Source: Polytrichum commune
Taxonomy: Eukaryota > Streptophyta > Polytrichopsida > Polytrichales > Polytrichaceae
Assembly (NCBI GenBank): GCA_950295325.1
Contig: OX485807.1
Coordinates: 36,610,440-36,674,439 of the forward strand
DNA: 64,000 nucleotides
Direction of reading: 5' to 3'
Part shown: one piece after another, positions 57,992 to 64,000 of the stretch
How the letters are laid out: the number at the start of each line of letters is the position of its first letter
Numbering within the stretch: the stretch's first letter is position 1
Made by a program: the position numbers and the translations under genes
The notes under the pieces: model-generated
What the model was told of the DNA's origin: nothing
What the model saw: only the letters and a program-made list of their open reading frames with translations
Database searches by the model: none

Positions 57992-58416
57992 CAGTATCAC
58001 CAATATCTTGATGCTAAATATCATGCATCATTGTTTTCTAGTTTCTTATCAGAGAACTCTTTATATTTTGTTGTTAATGAAATTATAAGTTTTCAAAGGT
58101 TAGTAGGGAACTTAGATAAGATGACAGTTGCTAACTTGGGTAGACAACAACATAGATCTTTGGACTCCTATTTCAAAAGTTTTTGAGAATATTTGTTTTT
58201 GTTTGGAGTATTAAGTTATTAATTCATACCATCTATATTGCTTAAACTCGTTGTATATGTTTTTAAGCTCATATGACTTAGGTTTTTATATTCCCTCAAT
58301 AATACGACAACTTTACGCCATTTGTCATATTATTGAGAAGACGACACCTCGATAACACGCCTTTTTTGGTGTTTCCCAAACGTGTCATACTAAAGAGGGA
58401 GAACAGTATAGAGTAA

Positions 58417-58949
58417 GGGCCGCTTTACACTTAGAGGCCGGGCCAATTCGTTGTGTAAGAGGCTTGAAATCCTCATTTGTGATTGGTCAAAAGGCTCAAA
58501 TCGGCCCCAACCCCTTTACATCTAGAGGCCGGGCCGATTTGGTGGTATGATTTTTTAAATTAAAAAATGTATGTTATGACACGGCCCAAGCTCGTTGAAT
58601 TGGGTGCACCCAAAATGGAAGGCCAATTCTTGGCCTAGAGGCCAATGTCATATTCCACTAAAAAAATCTTCTTAAATAAAGTATATTTTTTTAAAGTGAA
58701 CTAGATCCATTGGATTATGTGGAATCTAAAGGCTCTATCTTAGATTATGCTACATCCGTTGGATTAGGCTAATTTTTTTGAATCAGCTTGGCTTCTTGGC
58801 CCGAGGGCCTTTACATATGGGAAAATTGGCCCCCCGTATAATCTTATTATAATGTGTAGTAGAGGCCGGCCTCCAACCCAAAAAAGGCTGAAATTTTGTG
58901 CAATCGGCCTCAAGGGAAATTGGCCCGGCCTCTAGGTGTAAAGCGGCCC
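58417..58949. mobile_element. PIF/Harbinger-like MITE, 533 bp, TAA target duplication
   Basis: Terminal repeats of about 33 bases start GGGCCGCTTTACACTTAGAG and continue into GGCCGGGCCAATT on both ends with one difference. TAA lies on both sides (58414-58416 and 58950-58952). The 14-base terminus resembles that of 30912-32302 (GGGCCACTTTATAC), so they are probably one family. A partial terminal block recurs internally near 58515-58540. Confidence 0.9.
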
Positions 58950-58952
58950 TAA

Positions 58953-61344
58953 GTGTTGCTATCAGGTGCATGCCTATAAATACTATCATAATTTCAATAT
59001 CTGAAAGTATGCCGCTTGACGTCCACTTGATTTTCCAGGTGCCACATGTCCCTGGGTCTGGGCAGCTTGAGTTCCTTCAGATTTGACTGTGAGTGCCTTT
59101 TCACCTCAGATAAGCTTGCCATTCTGAACCCTATTATATTGTATATAAGTATGACAAGTTTTAGTTACTCAGTGTACTAACCAATGTTCCACTGGTACAT
59201 CTGTATTAATACATAATATTAGTAGCAAAGACCCTGCCCTACAGATATCCAAATCATAATCCCAGCCAGACATTGATACTTGATGGGTACTTTATCAAAA
59301 GACTAGACAATATTTGTATTCCGAAATCATAGTGGATCAACACCATACCGAAGGTCAGGTAATGCTACTCACATATGGAGGGTCTTGGATGATATACCTA
59401 CGATCGGATTAGGTGTAAACTAATTACGTTATGCAAAAACGGAAACTCCACATGTCATCATGTGATTGGTTGGAGCCTGAAAAGATGATGCAGAAACTGA
59501 ATTTAAACGGAGACATGCCCAATCAGACCATTTGTGTAGTCAGATTAGAGCATAAACAGTAAACAATTTAATACAGTAGAGATGTGCTCTATCACACCCT
59601 GCATAAAGTGCACCCGAATGGTACCAAAAAAACAACCTAAAATCTCAGGTCCCATAACCTACTGGTATCAGAAGGATGTAAAAATCTGATTACCTATACA
59701 CCATGACCTGAGTGGCATCAAAATACATTTGTGATACATAACAGTCCAGAACTGGTACTTGTAACATTTCTGCTAACTGATACATATTACAGAGATACAC
59801 CTGGTACTGTACCCAGTATGTTATGAGGTTTTGAAAACTGGTGCATGATTTTAAGTTATGTAACTTAAATGGCATTCGAAGATGCCTAGTACCTGCCAGA
59901 AGGTACCTTAATTGCCATGAAAGTGCTGTACAGACCGAATCCTTGCCGTGTGGTTCACCACTACTTCGACCGGTACAAATATCCTCAACATGGAGTCATG
60001 CTGAGGCATGTGAGCTTCCTCACACTATACTTACACCAGCTTGGCACAGATTATCCATCTGCTTGCCACCATTATTGTGCACCCGTCACATGGCCTGCAT
60101 TTCAAACATATCATCATCATCAGCAGCATCCTCATCATGAATATTGAATGTATCTAATGACCAAAATTTTAACATAATATATGGATGTACATACAGAAGT
60201 AGCAGTGTTGTGAAGCAAAACCAAACTCAGTTCCATAAAACCTGTATGTAGTTTTTGATTGATTCCAGTAATAACTCGAGACAGAGAGAGTGCTGTTGAG
60301 AGGTACTCCTCTCCATTAAATATTTGAATGTGATCAGGCTACTAATGAATTCAAAAAAAAAATTGTGATCATTACCATAATATTGAATGGTAACTGAACA
60401 TTATTACTGAAAATTTTTCTATGATATATAACTGTTGTGAAGCAGACCTGCCTCAAGGTAGAAGTCCTAATCATTGAGTGCTATCTCAATTAAGAATGTG
60501 TTGTTGAAGAGTTAAAAACTTCTCTTCATTATATTTTTAGTGCACCAGACTCTGCCAATGTGATAGAGCAGGATAATAATGTAGTATCACACATCAGATT
60601 CAGCTCTTTGATTGGCATTTCAGCGTAAGTTACTTGCATGCTTGAACATGACTTGAATTCAAATTTAGATTCGCAATATCGTCTTATGACATGTGCATAG
60701 TCAGCTTCGTCAGCATGCGTGCAGTTGCAGTATTGCAAGACATTTGTGAAGGATGTGTGTATGTCTGTCTGTCGGTAAGGGTGGGTTTCCATGTCCTTCG
60801 CTGACCCCTCTAGATTCTATAAAATAGTGGATTGGATGTGTTCTCGCAAAGATAACAAAAGTAATCCAACAATCACATTCTAGTTGTCCTCCAAAATGTG
60901 GAGGGCCATGACCATGGGCCACTAGACTTCCATGCACCCACTAAGTATTTAAAATAACTATGGCTAGTTTGTGCATATGAACCCTACCCCTCAAAATGTC
61001 ATCTACATTTGTCCTTATTTCCACCAGATTCTGGTGGGCGAGCTACGTACATGGAAGCTCGCCCTACTTCTACTGGTGTGCTCATCCCTTGAGCCATGTA
61101 TTTAAAAGTTAGGGAATGTGGTACCTGTAAATTGGCATTCCCGGCTCAATTCTTCAGTGGGCAGATTTTGCCACATGTTCATGGCCTGAACCCCATGATC
61201 AAAAATATTAATTTGCCTGCGTCGGCCTCACGCACAGAGCTCTGAATCACTGTAGACTGCAGCAGCCATTAAGACTTTTTCATCACGTAGACACCAACGC
61301 ATTTTCCGACAATGGTGTTACTGATGTAAGCAGAACCTCGACCA
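58953..61344. other. Gene-free DNA with a degenerate duplication
   Basis: No gene recognised. About 60205-60335 and 60430-60545 are a degenerate repeat sharing TGTTGTGAAGCA, GAGTGCT, GTTGA.GAG and TTCTC..ATTA. A His-rich 76-codon open frame (59917-60147) is unidentified. Confidence 0.4.
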
Positions 61345-62110
61345 GGTCAATCATTCTTGACATTATTCATGACAATGGGGATTCAATTTATCAGTAAATT
61401 TCTTGTTTTTGTTTTAGTTTATTACAAATCTCCGAGCTGACGGGTTGAATAGTACTCTATTCATATGTTTGTTATGTTTTGAAGCTCTGAAGCACCAGTC
61501 TACACATTAATATCCACAGCAGGCTTTTTGCAAAGAGCATTTTTCAAGGTAGCACCTTACTTTAAAGTTAGTAGATCAGAATGGATATGATGATATTCCT
61601 ACAAAGACATTCAGTACCTCCAGTTTAATCATGCTTGATTAGAATTCATGAAAATGGGAGTTCAGTTTCTCGGTACTTATATTTTTTGTTAGTCTCAGAG
61701 CAAACGGTGTTAATTGAGTTCCGCGTGTTTGTTATGTCTCAGAGCTCAGCATTACACACTACACGCATTAATGTCCAAAGTAGATTTCCAAAAGTTGCGA
61801 TTTCAAGGTAGCAGCATGCTTCAAAATCAGGATATAATTCCTACAGAACATTATACAGAACATCCAGTTTCATGACAATGGGGATTCATCAGTTCCTTAG
61901 AAATATATGTTCTTTTGTCTCAGAGCAAGCAATCGGGTTAACTGTTACCAAATCCATGAGTTTGATTGTTGTGTTTCCAACCTCAGCGGTATATGCATTC
62001 ATCTCCATCGTAGATTCCCATCCAAAAGTGCGTTAATTAAAGACCAAGGTAGCAGCCAACAAGTCTGCAATTAGGAGTCAATGATTTGGAAATTCCTATA
62101 CAACAGATAA
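61345..62110. repeat. Three degenerate ~250-bp tandem copies
   Basis: Units starting near 61345, 61626 and 61871 share CATGACAATGGGGATTCA (or CATGAAAATGGGAGTTCA), TCTCAGAGCA, GTTTGTTATGT or TTGTTGTGTTTCC, CATTAATRTCC, TCAAGGTAGCA and ATTCCTACA. They are non-coding. Confidence 0.8.
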
Positions 62111-63049
62111 GAGATGTGAGAATTAGGGGATTTAACTGAGATACTGGATCATTGAAAAACTTCCTACCAAAACATATCCAGGAGTTAAGGAAAGGAAGAG
62201 AGACTTCACCCACAGATGAAGGGATGGATGGACACAAGGCTGATCCGAACAGATCATTCCTCCGGAAACAATGATGATTCTGGCAGACTTCGAACTCCAA
62301 TCTTGCAGTTAAGAATGAAAGGTTTCATTCTGTTGGAAGATTGATTAGTTGGTGGCAGCTGTGAAGTGGACGTTGAGAGTGCCCATCACGACCCGTCAAT
62401 ATACCGAAGAATGTTGACAGATCGTGATGGACATGCCCATCATCCTCGTCAACCTACGATCGATCCAGACTCCTTCCAATTCCTGCTCCTCCTTCTGCAA
62501 CAAGAATGATGTCGATCCTCCTGGTCAAGGTCTCCCTAATTACCGTCATGATCATGAATCACACATGATACGATGAAACAGGAACCAGGTATGTGTCGGT
62601 GAAGAAGAAAACTGAAGAGAAGATCATTCAACGACATCAATGACCATCGACAGGAAACTACTAACAAAGTTGTTGATGAATACGGAGGGATAGGATAGGA
62701 AACTATGTATCTAATGTCAAGCAATCGTTTTCGGATTCCTCAGATCTCTCCACAGTCATACAGACATGGTGGATATGTAATAGTGCATCATCATGTCCTT
62801 ATAAACTCTCCAGACATGTGGAGTAGGACATGCGAATTTGGTCTCAGAAAACTTGAAGGTAAGAAACTTTATGTAGCTGCTTCTAAGTGAAGTTAAGTCA
62901 CACTTAAGATGGTAAGACACATGATGTGATGAGTTGCTTCCAAGTGAAGTAAGTCATCAGATCGAAGATGATCATAAGACACATCATGATGAGTTGTTGC
63001 TTCGAAGTGAGAGTAAAGCGATCGACGGAGGAAGTCAAGAAAGGACTAG

Positions 63050-63051
<2 letters not shown>

Positions 63052-63101
<50 letters not shown>
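63052..63101 (+). repeat. (GA)25 microsatellite
   Basis: An uninterrupted GA dinucleotide run. The open frames across it (ER/RE repeats on plus, SL repeats on minus) are artefacts of the repeat. Confidence 0.95.
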
Positions 63102-63103
<2 letters not shown>

Positions 63104-63506
63104 CGATAAAACGACACACACAGCTCACGAATCGGAAACAAAGGGCGGAGTGTGAAGTATAAGACACCGTGATGATGAATTGGCATGATTCTCTTGGCTG
63201 GCTCTTATAATCACCGCAGTCAAACTTGGATACATTTCTCCACACATACATATAGATTTGCAAAAGGAAGAAAAAGAAATAAGAATCGGTAACGACTTTG
63301 GAGTCAGCCCTCAAGACAAAACAAGCTCTTGTGGGAGAAGGAGAAGTTAGTGAGACGATTGAGATGCAAACTTAGTCTCCAGCCAGCCTTCACCATTAGC
63401 CACCTCCACTCCGGCAACCCCGTGTTTCGATACAACATAAAAAGTAGAAAGAAAGAAAGGAAGGAAAAACAACCCAAAAAAGAAATCCAGATCGACAGGC
63501 GACCTG

Positions 63507-63540
63507 TCTATCTATCTATCTATCTATCTATCCATCCATC
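63507..63540 (+). repeat. (TCTA)n / (TCCA)n microsatellite
   Basis: About six TCTA units pass into TCCATCCATC. The tract is a simple tetranucleotide repeat. Confidence 0.9.
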
Positions 63541-64000
63541 ATCGTCATGCTACATACATCGCCATCTCCCAACAATCGAATCCAAAAAAAGCGGGAACTT
63601 CAAGACCTCATTATTCATTTCTTTTACCTACTCCTCGGCCCGAGCACGAAAGAACACGAACAAAAACTGTAAAGGACTTCAGAAATTAGCATGGGTTTTA
63701 CGGTTAGGGTAGGATAGGTTAGGTTACGAAACTTTGTTGTTTGTTTGTATGTACACACAACAACTGGTGGAGCCATACACAACCAACCACATGATCATGA
63801 TGCGTATACGAGGACCGAGCAAAAGTCGACCGAAGAATTACACAGGGTTCTTGCTTGCACAGGGTTCGAAATCGGAGTACCGAGAACGGGTTTTCTTCCT
63901 TCCTTCCTCATATCACATGCATGATGAATAATAATATGATGCCCTGCCAAAAGTTGCTGAAATTGAGCAAGGGACAACGGAGAGGACATGCACCCATGCT

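Larger units (their letters stand above)
56631..58406 (+). mobile_element. Pogo-like MITE carrying two levels of nested insertions
   Basis: It starts CAGTCTAACCTTGTTAATAT and ends, in reverse complement, CTGTTCTCCCTCTTTAGTAT. TA lies at both sides (56629-56630 and 58407-58408). Without the 1008-bp insertion it would be about 766 bp, close to the 745-bp relative at 45899-46643. It has no transposase. Confidence 0.85.
62111..64000. other. Edge region with microsatellites, possible untranscribed flank or leader of a gene beyond the window
   Basis: No coding exon is recognised. Short spaced repeats such as GAAGTAAGTCA and AGACACATGATG occur at 62885-62985. The stretch then holds (GA)n, GAAA-rich and TCTA/TCCA simple repeats. 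In this window (GA)n tracts on the sense strand mark leaders (E2, HDAC), so a plus-strand gene starting past 64000 is possible. That is inference only. Confidence 0.35.

Noticed and set aside
59917-60147. 76-codon His-rich open frame (MKVLYRPNPCRVVHHYF)
   Set aside because: No known domain or credible upstream exon. The His run comes from a CATCATCA simple repeat. Left as unidentified.
62904-63314. 136-codon minus-strand frame across the (GA)n tract
   Set aside because: Openness depends on the SL-repeat translation of the microsatellite.
63795-63989. Possible minus-strand terminal exon (LSLAQFQQLLAGHH)
   Set aside because: Too short, touches the window edge and shows no family similarity.

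Overview
The window is nuclear DNA from a land plant. It carries a plastid-type pyruvate dehydrogenase E2 with a chloroplast transit peptide, a Cter-SUN protein, an HDA19-type class I histone deacetylase and two plant-type choline-phosphate cytidylyltransferases. All have GT-AG introns and sit among plant transposon families. Gene spacing (5 genes in 64 kb), moderate introns and (GA)n-rich leaders would fit a seed-free plant such as a bryophyte or lycophyte, but the species cannot be fixed from the sequence. All five genes lie on the + strand and each is complete.

Layout: SUN-domain protein (441-3740, 3 coding exons). Plastid PDH E2 (7505-11901, 7 exons). Class I HDAC (15229-23120, 8 exons) with an unusually long disordered C-terminal tail. 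A decayed, internally deleted Ty3/gypsy chromovirus (25851-29082). A transposon cluster (30912-33351). Two tandem CCT paralogues with identical exon structure (34187-38643 and 40531-45283). Finally about 18.7 kb without a convincing gene (45284-64000), rich in MITE-type elements, tandem duplications and one long hairpin.

The most striking feature is local tandem duplication at many scales. The first intron of every one of the five genes contains one: a ~57-bp minisatellite in E2, 3 x ~165 bp in HDAC, 2 x ~358 bp in SUN, 2 x ~322 bp in CCT-A and 4 x ~308 bp in CCT-B. In HDAC and CCT-A the duplicated unit includes the 3' end of exon 1 plus the splice donor, so decoy exon copies lie inside intron 1, partly still in frame. 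Later HDAC introns and the intergenic DNA show the same habit, and the CCT gene pair is the same process at about 6 kb.

Several transposons can be delimited to the base from terminal inverted repeats and target-site duplications: a Mutator-like element with a perfect 9-bp duplication, three PIF/Harbinger-like elements (TTA/TAA), two pogo-like elements (TA), two copies of another TA-inserting family, and a CACTA-like MITE (ACA). One locus (56631-58406) is a three-level nest, and the order of insertion is confirmed by uninterrupted copies elsewhere in the window.

The genes are functionally unrelated housekeeping loci: nuclear envelope bridging, plastid acetyl-CoA supply, chromatin deacetylation and phosphatidylcholine synthesis. 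All exon boundaries were worked out by eye from splice consensus, reading phase and family similarity.
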